The notes below the pieces were generated by a model. That model did no database searches. It was not told where the DNA came from and was given only the letters and a program-made list of their open reading frames with translations. The position numbers were made by a program, and so were the translations under genes. Shown here in pieces: positions 15,595-24,855 of a stretch of DNA of 64,000 nucleotides (its first letter is position 1; each line of letters starts with the position of its first letter). Source of the stretch: Streptomyces massasporeus (GTDB lineage Bacteria > Actinomycetota > Actinomycetes > Streptomycetales > Streptomycetaceae); contig NZ_BMSE01000001.1 in NCBI RefSeq assembly GCF_014648995.1, positions 682,001-746,000 on the forward strand, read 5' to 3'.

Positions 15595-18075
15595 ATGCGC
15601 TTACGAGGGTTGAGCAAGTCAAGACGCGTCTGGGCGGCGTCCGTTGCCGCCGGGGTCGTGACCGCCGGGCTGCTGTCGGGCCCCGCCGCGAACGCGCGCC
15701 CTTTCCCCGAACCCCCGCTGACAACGATGTCGATCAAGTCGCCGCCGGGCGGCGCGAACGTACGGGTGCTGATCTTCCACGGTTCCGCGGCGGCCGGGGA
15801 GGAGTCGCCGGTGGTGAACGCCGGGATCGAGGCCATCGAGGACATCGGTCTGACGGGCCCGGAGAACCGCCGCTTCAAGGTGCAGGCCACCGGTGACGCC
15901 TCGGTGTTCACCGACTCCACGAGGCTCGGCCGCTTCAACGCGATCGTCTTCCTGACCGGCGGAGGCGATGTCCTCGACGCGGAGCAGGAGGCGGGCCTGG
16001 AGGCCTACATGGAGGCCGGCGGCGGATTCGTCGGCATTCATGACGCGGCCCGCGCGGAGCCGTACTCGGACTGGTTCACCGGCCTGGTGGGTGCCCGCCC
16101 GGCCGCCTCGAGCCCGACGGCCGTGCAGCGCGCGACCGTCGAGGTCGGCGACCGCCGGCACCCCGCCAGCAAGGATCTGCCGGTGCAGTGGAAGCGCCCG
16201 GACCAGTGGCTGAACTGGGTGAAGAACCCCTCGGGCGACGTGCACACGGTGGCGCGGGTCCGCGAGGCGACCTACCAGCCGGGCTCGGGCTCCAACGGCT
16301 GGGACCATCCGGTCAGCTGGTGCCGTGACTACGACGGCGGACGGTCCTTCTACACGGGCATGGGCGGGACGGTGTCGTCGTACGACGAGACCGACTTCCG
16401 CGATCATCTGCGCGGCGCGCTGATGTGGACGACACGGCTGGAGCAGGCCGACTGCAAGGCGACCATCAACGCCAACTACGCGGCGGAGCGGCTGACCAAG
16501 CCCAACCAGCCAGGACAGAACGACCAGATCGGCGAGCCGCACGGGATGGTCACCGCGCCCGACGGCCGGGTCTTCTACATCGGCCGGGGCGGCGCCGACT
16601 CCTCGCAGCCCGTGATCACGGACTGGAACAACCCCGACATCGGCAAGGGCAAGGGCGAGATCCACGTCTACGACCCGAAGACCAAGCAGGTCACCCTGGC
16701 CGGCGCGCTCTCCGTCTTCGGCAACAAGGGCGGCGGCGACGAGCTGGTCAAGGTCGAGGAGGGGCTCCTCGGCATCGAGCTGGACCCCGGGTTCGCGCAG
16801 AACGGCTGGGTGTATCTGCACTACACGCCGCACGAGCGGATCAACCGCGAGACGCGGATGGCGGAGCGGCGGGTCTCCCGGTTCACGCTCGACCAGGCCA
16901 CGAACAAGCTGGATCTCGCCAGTGAGAAGGTCCTGCTGAAGTGGCCGGTGCAGATCCACAGTTGCTGTCACGCGGGCGGCGGGATGGCCTGGGACTCCAA
17001 GGGCAACCTGTACATCGCCACCGGCGACAACAACTCCAGTGGCTTCAGCTCCGGCTACTCGGGCAACAACCCGGAGCCGAACTACAAGGGCGTCTCCTTC
17101 GCGGACGCGCGCCGCACCGCGGGCAACACCAACAACCTCAACGGCAAGATCCTGCGCATCCACCCGGAGCCGGACGGGACGTACACGCTGCCCCAGGGCA
17201 ATCTCTTCACCGGTAAGGAGCCCGACGAGGGCGGCGGCAAGACGCGCGGCGAGATCTATGTGATGGGCGTCCGCAACCCGGCACGCATCTCCGTCGACAA
17301 GTCGACCGACGTGCTCTACGCGGGCTGGGTCGGCCCGGACGCGAGTGCGCCCTCGACGACCTGGGGCCCGGCGAAGTACGACACGTTCGCCGCCATCACC
17401 GAGGCGGGCAACCGCGGCTGGCCGTACTGCATGGGCAACAAGCAGCCCTACCGGGACCGGAATCTGCCGGACCCGTCCAAGCCGCTGGGCTGGTACGACT
17501 GCGACCACCCGAAGAACGAGTCGCCGAACAACGACGGCCTGGTCGACCTGCCGCCGGTGGCCGGCAACAACATCTGGTACTCGCCCTCGGGCGGCGGCCC
17601 GGACTACCCGCGGGACGCGAACGGCGTCCCGTCGTACAAGCCGGCGGAGGCCACCTACCGGCTGCCCTGGCTGAAGGGCGGCGGGCAGGCCGCGATGAAC
17701 GGGCCGGTCTACCGCTCCGCCACGGTCGCGGCCGACAGCGCCGTGAAGTGGCCGGCGTACTGGGACGGCAAGTGGTTCGTCGGTGACTTCTACGACGCCG
17801 ACCAGCCGCGCAACGCGGTGCTCATGGACCCGAAGACGCAAGGCGACGGCGGTCTGCCGGTGCACTCGGAGTCGCTGAAGAAGATCGTGCCGATCGGCAA
17901 CGACGGCATCAAGAACCTGATGGACTGGAAGTTCGGTCCGGACGGCGCGCTGTACGTCCTCGACTACGGGCGCGGCTTCTTCACCTCGGACTCCAAGTCG
18001 GCTCTGTGGCGGGTCACCTACAAGGGCGGCGGGCCCACACCGGCCGCAGGCCAGTTGGCGAGGGGGAGCGAGTGA
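15595..18075 (+). CDS. Secreted ThuA-domain plus PQQ-type sugar dehydrogenase
   Basis: The ATG at 15595 follows GAGGAGGTG and gives 826 residues with a signal peptide ending near residue 35. Residues about 55-270 are a ThuA-like (glutamine-amidotransferase-fold) domain (VRVLIFHGS, FVGIHDAARAEPYSDWF). Residues about 285-810 are a glucose/sorbosone dehydrogenase propeller (GEPHGMVTAPDGRVFYIGRG, LLGIELDPGFAQNGWVYLHY, IHSCCHAGGGMAWD, GDNNSSG). No CxxCH haem motif is visible, so electrons must leave to a partner. Codon 3 is TTA (15601-15603), the only in-frame TTA I noticed in the window, which implies bldA dependence. Its stop overlaps the next start (GTGA). Confidence 0.88.
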   Translation: MRLRGLSKSRRVWAASVAAGVVTAGLLSGPAANARPFPEPPLTTMSIKSPPGGANVRVLIFHGSAAAGEESPVVNAGIEAIEDIGLTGPENRRFKVQATGDASVFTDSTRLGRFNAIVFLTGGGDVLDAEQEAGLEAYMEAGGGFVGIHDAARAEPYSDWFTGLVGARPAASSPTAVQRATVEVGDRRHPASKDLPVQWKRPDQWLNWVKNPSGDVHTVARVREATYQPGSGSNGWDHPVSWCRDYDGGRSFYTGMGGTVSSYDETDFRDHLRGALMWTTRLEQADCKATINANYAAERLTKPNQPGQNDQIGEPHGMVTAPDGRVFYIGRGGADSSQPVITDWNNPDIGKGKGEIHVYDPKTKQVTLAGALSVFGNKGGGDELVKVEEGLLGIELDPGFAQNGWVYLHYTPHERINRETRMAERRVSRFTLDQATNKLDLASEKVLLKWPVQIHSCCHAGGGMAWDSKGNLYIATGDNNSSGFSSGYSGNNPEPNYKGVSFADARRTAGNTNNLNGKILRIHPEPDGTYTLPQGNLFTGKEPDEGGGKTRGEIYVMGVRNPARISVDKSTDVLYAGWVGPDASAPSTTWGPAKYDTFAAITEAGNRGWPYCMGNKQPYRDRNLPDPSKPLGWYDCDHPKNESPNNDGLVDLPPVAGNNIWYSPSGGGPDYPRDANGVPSYKPAEATYRLPWLKGGGQAAMNGPVYRSATVAADSAVKWPAYWDGKWFVGDFYDADQPRNAVLMDPKTQGDGGLPVHSESLKKIVPIGNDGIKNLMDWKFGPDGALYVLDYGRGFFTSDSKSALWRVTYKGGGPTPAAGQLARGSE

Positions 18076-20264
18076 TCCGGCACCGAAGAGTCTGGGCCGC
18101 CCTGCTGGCCGCCCTGCTGATGATGCTCGGCGTGCAGGCACTGCCCGCCGCCGGGCAGCCCGGGAAACAGGCCGCCGACCAGGTGCTCACCTGGACGGCC
18201 GGCAACGACATCGACAAGTACCTCTCGGCGCCGAAGACGGCGGTCGCCGGCACGGCCACGATCGTCTTCGAGAACAGCGCGGCCACCGGCAACACCACGG
18301 GCATGCCGCACACCCTGACGTTCGTGACCAGCGACCCCGAGTTCAACAGCGATGTGCAGCTCAACATCCTGGCCAACCCGAACGACGCCCAGGGCGGCAA
18401 GCACACCGCCCAGGTCACGCTCACGCCCGGCCGGTACTTCTACCACTGCACGATCCCCGGCCACGGCCAGATGCAGGGCATCCTGACGGTGACCGAGGGC
18501 ACCGGCGAGGACACCACGGCGCCCGAGGCGTCGGCGCACGTGAGCGGCACGCAGAACGCGCAGGGCGAGTACGTCGGTTCGGCGAGCGTGGCGCTGCACG
18601 CCACCGACGAGGGCGGCTCCGGCGTGGAGCGGATCGAGTACGCGATCGGCGACGCGGGCGCCTGGCAGCCGTACACCGCGCCGGTCGTCGTCGACCAGGT
18701 CGGCAGCCACACGGTCCGCTACCGCGCGTTCGACAAGGCGGGGAACGTGTCCGCCGAGAAGAACGCCGCGTTCACCGTCGTCGCACCCCAGTCGGACGAC
18801 ACCACCGCGCCGGACACCTCGGCGACGGTGAGCGGTGAGCGCGACGCCGACGGGGCGTACATCGACATGGCGACGGTCACCGTCTCGGCCTCCGACACGG
18901 GAACCGGGGTCAACACGATCGAGTACGCGATCGGCTCCGGCGCCTGGCAGCCGTACACCGCGCCCGTCATGGTGCACCAGGTGGGGACGCACACCGTCCG
19001 CTACCGCGCCACCGACAAGGCGGGCAACGTGGCGGCGGAGAAGAACGTGCGGTTCACGGTCGTCGCGGCGCCGCCCGCGGACACCACAGCGCCGGTGACG
19101 GGCGTGACCGTGGAGGGCACGAAGAACGCGAACGGCGCCTACGTCAACAGTGCCCGGGTGACGGTCACCGCGACCGACGAGCACGGCTCGGGCGTCGAGC
19201 GGATCGAGTACTCGCTGGACGGCGGCCCGTACCTGGCGTACTCGGCGCCGGTGGTGGTCGACCGGGCGGGCGCCCACACCGTGGCGTACCGGGCGACGGA
19301 CAAGGCGGGCAACACCGCCGCGGCCCGCACGGTGACCTTCACGGTCGTCTCCGGGCAGGTACCGGCACCCGACTGCCCGGAGTACGACGAGCGGCTGACG
19401 GTGATCGTCGGCACGGTCGACTCCGGCGTGCGCAACCGGGTGACCGACAACCGATGCCGGATCGGCGAGCTGATCGAGGACGAGAAGGAGTGGACGTCCC
19501 AGGCGCTGTTCCTCAAGCACGTGAACTCCGTCCTGGACGCGCTGCTGAAGGAAGGCGTGGTCGACGAGCGGGAGTCCAAGGCGATCCGGAAGGCGGCCCG
19601 GCAGTCCGCGATCGGCAAGCCGGGGCAGACCGAGGGCTACCGTGCGCTCTTCGACGGCACCGCGGAGTCCCTGGCCAAGTGGCAGCAGGTGGGCGGCGGT
19701 TCGTTCGGGCTGAACCCGGACGGGACGATCACCTCCAGCACCACGACGCCCGGGATGGGCATGCTGTGGTTCCCGGAGCGCAAGTACGGCGACTTCTCGC
19801 TGAAGCTCCAGTGGCGTGACGACGCCCCGGGCACGGGCAACGCCAACTCCGGTGTGTTCGTGCGCTTCCCGTGGGTCCACGACCATCCGGAGGAGTCCCG
19901 CCCCGAGTGGGTCGCGATCAAGTACGGGCACGAGGTGCAGGTGCTCGACCGGCCCGACGGCGACATGTACAAGACGGGCTCGGTCTACGGCTTCGACCGG
20001 GTGGGCCTGGCCGGCGCGGGCGTGACGCAGAAGGGCACCTGGAACGACTACGAGATCCGGGTGGAGGGCCAGCACTACTCGGTGTTCCGCAACGGTGTAC
20101 TGATCAACGAGTTCGACAACACCGGCGGCCAGGAGTTCAGCCCGCCGCGCTCGGACGACCCGGGCACGGACGGGCGGCGGTTCGCCTCCGGCTACATCGG
20201 GCTCCAGGTGCACGGCACGGCGGATGTGGTCTCGTACCGGGACATCCGGATCAAGGAGCTGTAG
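18072..20264 (+). CDS. Secreted cupredoxin, Ig-like repeat and DUF1080 protein
   Basis: The GTG at 18072 overlaps the previous stop, so translation is coupled; the product is 730 residues. After a signal peptide comes a plastocyanin-like domain (about 35-142) with a complete type 1 copper site: His80, and Cys126, His131 and Met134 in YHCTIPGHGQM. Three Ig-like repeats follow (about 145-445), each ending like HTVRYRA-DKAGN. Next is a short helical linker, then a C-terminal DUF1080 (3-keto-disaccharide hydrolase, concanavalin-like) domain with YRALFDGT and SGVFVRFPW. Fusion of a copper electron carrier to a sugar-binding or hydrolytic domain suggests it serves the preceding dehydrogenase. Confidence 0.88.
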   Translation: MIRHRRVWAALLAALLMMLGVQALPAAGQPGKQAADQVLTWTAGNDIDKYLSAPKTAVAGTATIVFENSAATGNTTGMPHTLTFVTSDPEFNSDVQLNILANPNDAQGGKHTAQVTLTPGRYFYHCTIPGHGQMQGILTVTEGTGEDTTAPEASAHVSGTQNAQGEYVGSASVALHATDEGGSGVERIEYAIGDAGAWQPYTAPVVVDQVGSHTVRYRAFDKAGNVSAEKNAAFTVVAPQSDDTTAPDTSATVSGERDADGAYIDMATVTVSASDTGTGVNTIEYAIGSGAWQPYTAPVMVHQVGTHTVRYRATDKAGNVAAEKNVRFTVVAAPPADTTAPVTGVTVEGTKNANGAYVNSARVTVTATDEHGSGVERIEYSLDGGPYLAYSAPVVVDRAGAHTVAYRATDKAGNTAAARTVTFTVVSGQVPAPDCPEYDERLTVIVGTVDSGVRNRVTDNRCRIGELIEDEKEWTSQALFLKHVNSVLDALLKEGVVDERESKAIRKAARQSAIGKPGQTEGYRALFDGTAESLAKWQQVGGGSFGLNPDGTITSSTTTPGMGMLWFPERKYGDFSLKLQWRDDAPGTGNANSGVFVRFPWVHDHPEESRPEWVAIKYGHEVQVLDRPDGDMYKTGSVYGFDRVGLAGAGVTQKGTWNDYEIRVEGQHYSVFRNGVLINEFDNTGGQEFSPPRSDDPGTDGRRFASGYIGLQVHGTADVVSYRDIRIKEL

Positions 20265-21282
20265 GAGGTTCCTTCTCCTTGCGGGCTCTGCTCGGCTGTA
20301 CCCGTCTGGGCTCCCCCGGCATCTTCGGATACTCGGGCGGGTACGGCAGATCGCCCAGTCCGTGGTCGTGTTCGTCGCGGCGGGCGAGGTCGAGCAGGGC
20401 TTCCAGGGAGTAGCGGTGGTCGTCCATGTCCGCGTGCACGTCGCCGAGTTCGGCGAAGCGCGCGGGCATGGTCGCGAGGTCGAAGTCCTGGGGGTGCGCG
20501 ATGCCGACCTCGTCCCAGCGCAGGGGCGCGGAGACGGGGGCGTGCGGGCGGGGGCGTACGGAGTAGGCGGAGGCGATCGTGCGGTCGCGTGCCGTCTGGT
20601 TGTAGTCGATGAAGATGCGCTCGCCGCGCTCCTCCTTCCACCACTTGATGGTCACGTGCTCGGGCATCCGCCGTTCCATCTCCCGGCCGACGGCGATGGC
20701 GGCGCGGCGGACCTGGGTGAAGGTCCAGCGCGGCTCGATGGGCACGAAGACGTGCAGTCCCCGGCCGCCGGAGGTCTTGGGGAAGCCCCGCAGTCCGCCG
20801 AACTCGTCGAGCACCGCCCGCAGTTCGTGGGCGGCGCGGGCGGCGTCGTCGTAGTCGGTGCCGGGCTGCGGGTCGAGGTCGATGCGGAGTTCGTCCGGGT
20901 GGTCGACGTCGTCGCGGCGTACCGGCCAGGGGTGGAAGGTGAGGGTGCCGAACTGGGCGGCCCACACCACCGCTCCGGCCTCGGTGGGGCACATCTCGTC
21001 GGCGCTGCGGCCGCTGGGGAAGGTGATGTGCGCGGTCGGGATCCAGTCGGGCATGTTCTTCGGCGCCCGCTTCTGGAAGAAGTTCTCGCCGTTCACGCCT
21101 TCCGGGTAGCGCTCCAGGGTGGTGGGCCGGTCGCGCAGGGCGCGCAGGATGCCGGGGCCGACGGCGATGTAGTAGCGGGCGAGGTCCAGCTTGGTGAAGC
21201 CGCGCTCCGGGAAGAACATCTTGTCCGGGCTGGACAGCCGTACGGTCCGGCCGGCCACCTCCAGTTCCACCGCGTCACCCAT
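20251..21282 (-). CDS. LigD-type NHEJ polymerase/primase domain protein
   Basis: From the ATG at 21282 the product is 343 residues with the archaeo-eukaryotic primase fold of the LigD polymerase domain: SSPDKMFFPE, FFQKRAPKNMPDWI, the metal-binding DELRIDLDPQPG (Asp-x-Asp), TSGGRGLHVFVPI and FIDYNQTARDRT. It is a stand-alone polymerase without nuclease or ligase domains, and it acts in Ku-dependent end joining. Its 3' end overlaps the convergent DUF1080 gene by 14 bp. A divergent ATP-dependent ligase lies 74 bp away. From memory the S. coelicolor equivalents are SCO6709 and SCO6707. Confidence 0.93.
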   Translation of the reverse strand: MGDAVELEVAGRTVRLSSPDKMFFPERGFTKLDLARYYIAVGPGILRALRDRPTTLERYPEGVNGENFFQKRAPKNMPDWIPTAHITFPSGRSADEMCPTEAGAVVWAAQFGTLTFHPWPVRRDDVDHPDELRIDLDPQPGTDYDDAARAAHELRAVLDEFGGLRGFPKTSGGRGLHVFVPIEPRWTFTQVRRAAIAVGREMERRMPEHVTIKWWKEERGERIFIDYNQTARDRTIASAYSVRPRPHAPVSAPLRWDEVGIAHPQDFDLATMPARFAELGDVHADMDDHRYSLEALLDLARRDEHDHGLGDLPYPPEYPKMPGEPRRVQPSRARKEKEPPTAP

Positions 21283-21356
21283 GCCCGCCACGGTAGGCGT
21301 AGCCCGCACACCCCGCATATCGGGCGCCTCGGGGCGCATCAGAGCAGAATCGATCC

Positions 21357-22421
21357 ATGGATCTGCCGGTGATGCCCCCTGTCCTGCCGATGCTCGCCAA
21401 GTCCGTGGCGGCGATCCCCGCGGGCATGCAGTACGAGGCGAAGTGGGACGGGTTCCGGGCGATCGTGTTCCGTGACGGGGACGAGGTCGAGCTGGGCAGC
21501 CGCACGGGGAAGCCTCTGACCAGGTACTTTCCCGAGCTTGTGACGGCCGTGCGGGAGCGGCTGCCCGAGCGGTGCGTGGTGGACGGGGAGATCGTGATCG
21601 CGCGCGAGGGGCATCTGGACTTCGACGCGCTGACGGAGCGGATCCATCCGGCGGACTCCCGGGTGCGGACGCTGGCGGAGCGGACTCCGGCGTCGCTCGT
21701 CGTGTTCGATGTGCTGGCGCTGGGGGACGAGGCGCTGATGGACACGCCGCTGACCGAGCGGCGGGAGCGGCTGACCGCTGCGCTGTCCGGGGTGCGGGCG
21801 CCGGTGCACCTGGCGCCGGCGACCACCGACATCGAGGTGGCACGGCAGTGGTTCGAGGAGTACGAGGGCGCAGGACTGGACGGGGTCATCGCCAAGCCCC
21901 TGACGGTGCGCTACCGGCCGGACCAGCGCGCCATGTTCAAGATCAAGCACGAGCGGACGGCGGACGTCGTGGTCGCCGGGTACCGGCTGCACAAGAGCGG
22001 TCCGGTGGTCGGTTCGCTGCTGCTCGGCCTGTACGACGACCGCGGGACCCTCCAGCACGTGGGTGTCTCCGCCGCCTTCACGATGAAGCGGCGTGCGGAG
22101 CTGGTGGAGGAGCTGGAGCCGCTGCGCCTGGACGACGTGACGGGGCATCCGTGGGCGGCCTGGTCCGAGGAGGCCGCGCACGAAAAGGCCCGGCTGCCGG
22201 GGGCGCCGAGCCGCTGGTCGGGCCGCAAGGACCTGTCGTGGGTGCCGCTCAGGCCGGACCGGGTGGCCGAGGTGGCGTACGACCACATGGAGAACGGGCA
22301 GCGCTTCCGGCACACTGCCCGTTTCCGCCGCTGGCGCCCGGACCGGACCCCCGAGAGCTGCACGTACGCACAGCTGGAGGAGCCGGTCCGCTACGACTTG
22401 GCGGAGATCCTCGGCGGCTAG
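21357..22421 (+). CDS. ATP-dependent DNA ligase (LigC/LigD ligase type)
   Basis: The 354-residue protein has the nucleotidyltransferase motif EAKWDGFR with adenylated Lys29, then VVDGEIVI, VVFDVL, GLDGVIAKP and the motif V segment MFKIKH, followed by an OB-fold with VVVAGYRLHKSG. Size and order match the minimal ATP-dependent ligases of bacterial NHEJ and base-excision repair. It diverges from the LigD-polymerase gene, so one control region can serve both. Its stop is 7 bp from that of the convergent alcohol dehydrogenase. Confidence 0.94.
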   Translation: MDLPVMPPVLPMLAKSVAAIPAGMQYEAKWDGFRAIVFRDGDEVELGSRTGKPLTRYFPELVTAVRERLPERCVVDGEIVIAREGHLDFDALTERIHPADSRVRTLAERTPASLVVFDVLALGDEALMDTPLTERRERLTAALSGVRAPVHLAPATTDIEVARQWFEEYEGAGLDGVIAKPLTVRYRPDQRAMFKIKHERTADVVVAGYRLHKSGPVVGSLLLGLYDDRGTLQHVGVSAAFTMKRRAELVEELEPLRLDDVTGHPWAAWSEEAAHEKARLPGAPSRWSGRKDLSWVPLRPDRVAEVAYDHMENGQRFRHTARFRRWRPDRTPESCTYAQLEEPVRYDLAEILGG

Positions 22422-22428
22422 CAGCGCC

Positions 22429-23619
22429 TCACGGCTGCATGAGGACCTTGACCGCGCCGTCCTGCTTGCGCTGGAACATCTCGTAGGCGTGCGGCGCCTC
22501 GGACAGCGGCACATGGTGGGTGGCGAAGTCGTCCACGCCGAGGGGGTCCTCGTCGGTCAGGTACGGGACGATGTCGTCGCTCCAGCGGCGGACGTTGGCC
22601 TGGCCCATCCGCATCTGGATCTGCTTGTCGAACAGGGTGAGCAGCGGCAGCGGGTCCGCCATGCCGCCGTAGACGCCGGACAGCGAGATGGTGCCGCCGC
22701 GGCGCACCAGGTCGATGGCGGTGTAGAGCGCGGCGAGGCGGTCGACGCTGAAGCGCTCGGCGATGGGGGCGCCGATCTTGCGGGGCAGGATCGCCGCGGC
22801 GTTCTGCACCATGCGCGCGGCCGCGCTGCCGTGGGCCTCGGTGCCGACGGCGTCGATCACGGCGTCGGGTCCGCGGCCGTCGGTCTGGTCACGGATCGCT
22901 TCGACGAGTTCCTTCTCGTCGTCGAAGGACCTCAGGTCGAAGGTCTCCACGCCCCGCGCCTTCGCCCGGCGCAGCCGCTCCGGGACCAGGTCGACGCCGA
23001 ACACCTGCCCGGCGCCCTGCACCTGGGCGACACGGCAGGCCATGTCGCCGATGGGGCCCAGACCGAGCACCGCGACGCTGCCGCCCTTCGGGACGTCGGC
23101 GTAGGCGACGGCCTGCCAGGCGGTGGGCAGGACGTCGGAGAGGTAGACGAAGCGGTCGTCGGGCGGGCCCTCGGGGACCTTGATCGGGCCGAACTGCGCC
23201 TGTGGAACGCGCAGGTACTCGGCCTGGGCGCCGGGCACCGCGCCGTACAGGCGGGTGTAGCCGAACAGGGCGGCGCCCATGCCCTCGCCCTGGACCTGGG
23301 TGGTCTCGCACTGGGTGGGAAGGCCGGTGAGGCACATCCAGCAGGTGCCGCAGGCGATCTGGAACGGCACGACGACCCGGTCCCCCACCTGGAGGTCCGG
23401 CACGCCGGCGCCGACCTCCTCGACGATGCCCATGGGCTCATGGCCGAGGATGTCGCCCGGCGTCATGAACGGGGTGAGCACTTCGTACAAGTGCAGGTCG
23501 GACCCGCACAGCCCGGTGGAGGTGATGCGGATGACCGCGTCCGTCGGCTCCTGGATCGTCGGATCGGGCACGTTCTCCACCCGCACGTCCCGCTTGCCCT
23601 GCCAGGTCACTGCCCTCAT
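22429..23619 (-). CDS. Zinc-dependent alcohol dehydrogenase (MDR family)
   Basis: From an ATG at 23619 preceded by GGAGGGAG, the protein is 396 residues. Catalytic zinc ligands are Cys38 (GLCGSDLH), His60 and Glu61 (GHEPMG). A structural zinc loop has Cys90, Cys93, Cys96 and Cys104. The Rossmann motif is VLGLGPIGDMAC. It belongs to the glutathione-independent formaldehyde-dehydrogenase-like, threonine-dehydrogenase-like group. The substrate is not evident, and the gene is monocistronic. Confidence 0.92.
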   Translation of the reverse strand: MRAVTWQGKRDVRVENVPDPTIQEPTDAVIRITSTGLCGSDLHLYEVLTPFMTPGDILGHEPMGIVEEVGAGVPDLQVGDRVVVPFQIACGTCWMCLTGLPTQCETTQVQGEGMGAALFGYTRLYGAVPGAQAEYLRVPQAQFGPIKVPEGPPDDRFVYLSDVLPTAWQAVAYADVPKGGSVAVLGLGPIGDMACRVAQVQGAGQVFGVDLVPERLRRAKARGVETFDLRSFDDEKELVEAIRDQTDGRGPDAVIDAVGTEAHGSAAARMVQNAAAILPRKIGAPIAERFSVDRLAALYTAIDLVRRGGTISLSGVYGGMADPLPLLTLFDKQIQMRMGQANVRRWSDDIVPYLTDEDPLGVDDFATHHVPLSEAPHAYEMFQRKQDGAVKVLMQP

Positions 23620-23792
23620 CGCCTCGCGCTCCCTCCGTAGCGTGCGCGTCGGTCGTACGGCGCCGTCCGGGTACCCGGACGCCCCGCGCTGAACCTTGCG
23701 CCGATCGACGGACGCGGCGGAGACACTTCCTCGTCCAGAACGGTCGCCTGTGGCCATCGATGTTCAGATAAGCGCACAATCAAGACAGATCG

Positions 23793-24806
23793 ATGACAAG
23801 AGGCGCGGTGGCGACGGTGGGCATGGGACGAGGGGCGCGCGGACGGCGTGCCGCGACGACGGCGGCGCTGCTGGCCGCCACGGTGACGCCCGCGCTGGCG
23901 GCGGGCTGCACGACCGGGGGCGGTGGCCCGAGCGACGACGGACGGGGGTCACCGAAGGAGTCGAGGCAGGAGGAATCGCCCTCGGCGAGCGTCCCCGCCC
24001 CTCTCGTCGTCAAGATCGACAACGCCGCCCCGGCCCGCCCGCACACGGGCGTCGACGCCGCGGACGTGGTCTACGCGGAACAGGTCGAGGGCGGGCTGAG
24101 CCGGCTGATGGCCGTGTACGCGACCCGGCTGCCGAAGACCGTGGGGCCGGTGCGCAGCGCACGCGAGTCGGATCTGGAGCTGCTGCGCCAGTTCGACCGG
24201 CCCACGCTGGCCTTCTCCGGCGCGCAGAAGAAGCTCCTGCCGCTGATCGACAAGGCGCCGCTGCGGGCGGAGACACCGGGCAACGCCGCCAACGCCTTCT
24301 TCCGCGACTCCGGCAGGCCCGCCCCGCACAACCTCTACCTGCGGCCCGAGCGGATCGTGCCCGAGGTCCCGGGGAAGGCCGCCCTGACCACCGGATTCCA
24401 CTACGGGGCGCCGCCCGCGGGCGGCACGGCGACGGCGTCCCGGACGGTGCGCTACCCGGCGGCCGGTTTCACCTTCACCTGGTCGGACTCCCGCGACCGC
24501 TGGCTGGTCGGCATGGACGGCACGCCCGCGACGACGGCCGACGGTGAGCGGATGGCGGCCGCGACGGTCGTCGTGCAGTACGTGAAGGTACGCGAGTCCG
24601 CCTTCCGGGACTTCCTCGGCAACAACACGCCGTACACCGAGACGGTCGGCTCGGGGAAGGCGACGGTGCTGCGCGACGGGCGGGCCTGGGACGTGCACTG
24701 GAAGCGGGAGAAGGCAGCGGACGGCACGACGTTCACCACCGGTGACGGCACGCCGGTGAACTTCGCGAACGGCCAGGTGTGGGTGGTGTTCGCCAGAACG
24801 CCCTGA
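23793..24806 (+). CDS. DUF3048-family lipoprotein
   Basis: The frame encodes 337 residues from ATG 23793. A GTG at 23808 has a better AAGAGG ribosome binding site, and an ATG at 23823 is also possible. The N-terminus ends in a lipobox, LAAGC (Cys39), so the protein should be a membrane-anchored lipoprotein. Two DUF3048 halves follow (VVKIDNAAPARPHTGVDAAD; GPVRSARESD; later AATVVVQYVKV and GQVWVVFARTP). The family is found at Gram-positive cell surfaces, and its biochemical role is unknown. Confidence 0.87.
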   Translation: MTRGAVATVGMGRGARGRRAATTAALLAATVTPALAAGCTTGGGGPSDDGRGSPKESRQEESPSASVPAPLVVKIDNAAPARPHTGVDAADVVYAEQVEGGLSRLMAVYATRLPKTVGPVRSARESDLELLRQFDRPTLAFSGAQKKLLPLIDKAPLRAETPGNAANAFFRDSGRPAPHNLYLRPERIVPEVPGKAALTTGFHYGAPPAGGTATASRTVRYPAAGFTFTWSDSRDRWLVGMDGTPATTADGERMAAATVVVQYVKVRESAFRDFLGNNTPYTETVGSGKATVLRDGRAWDVHWKREKAADGTTFTTGDGTPVNFANGQVWVVFARTP

Positions 24807-24855
24807 CCGGCCCGCCGTCCGCCGGACCCCGCCCGGCCCACCCGGGCGGCGTCCG

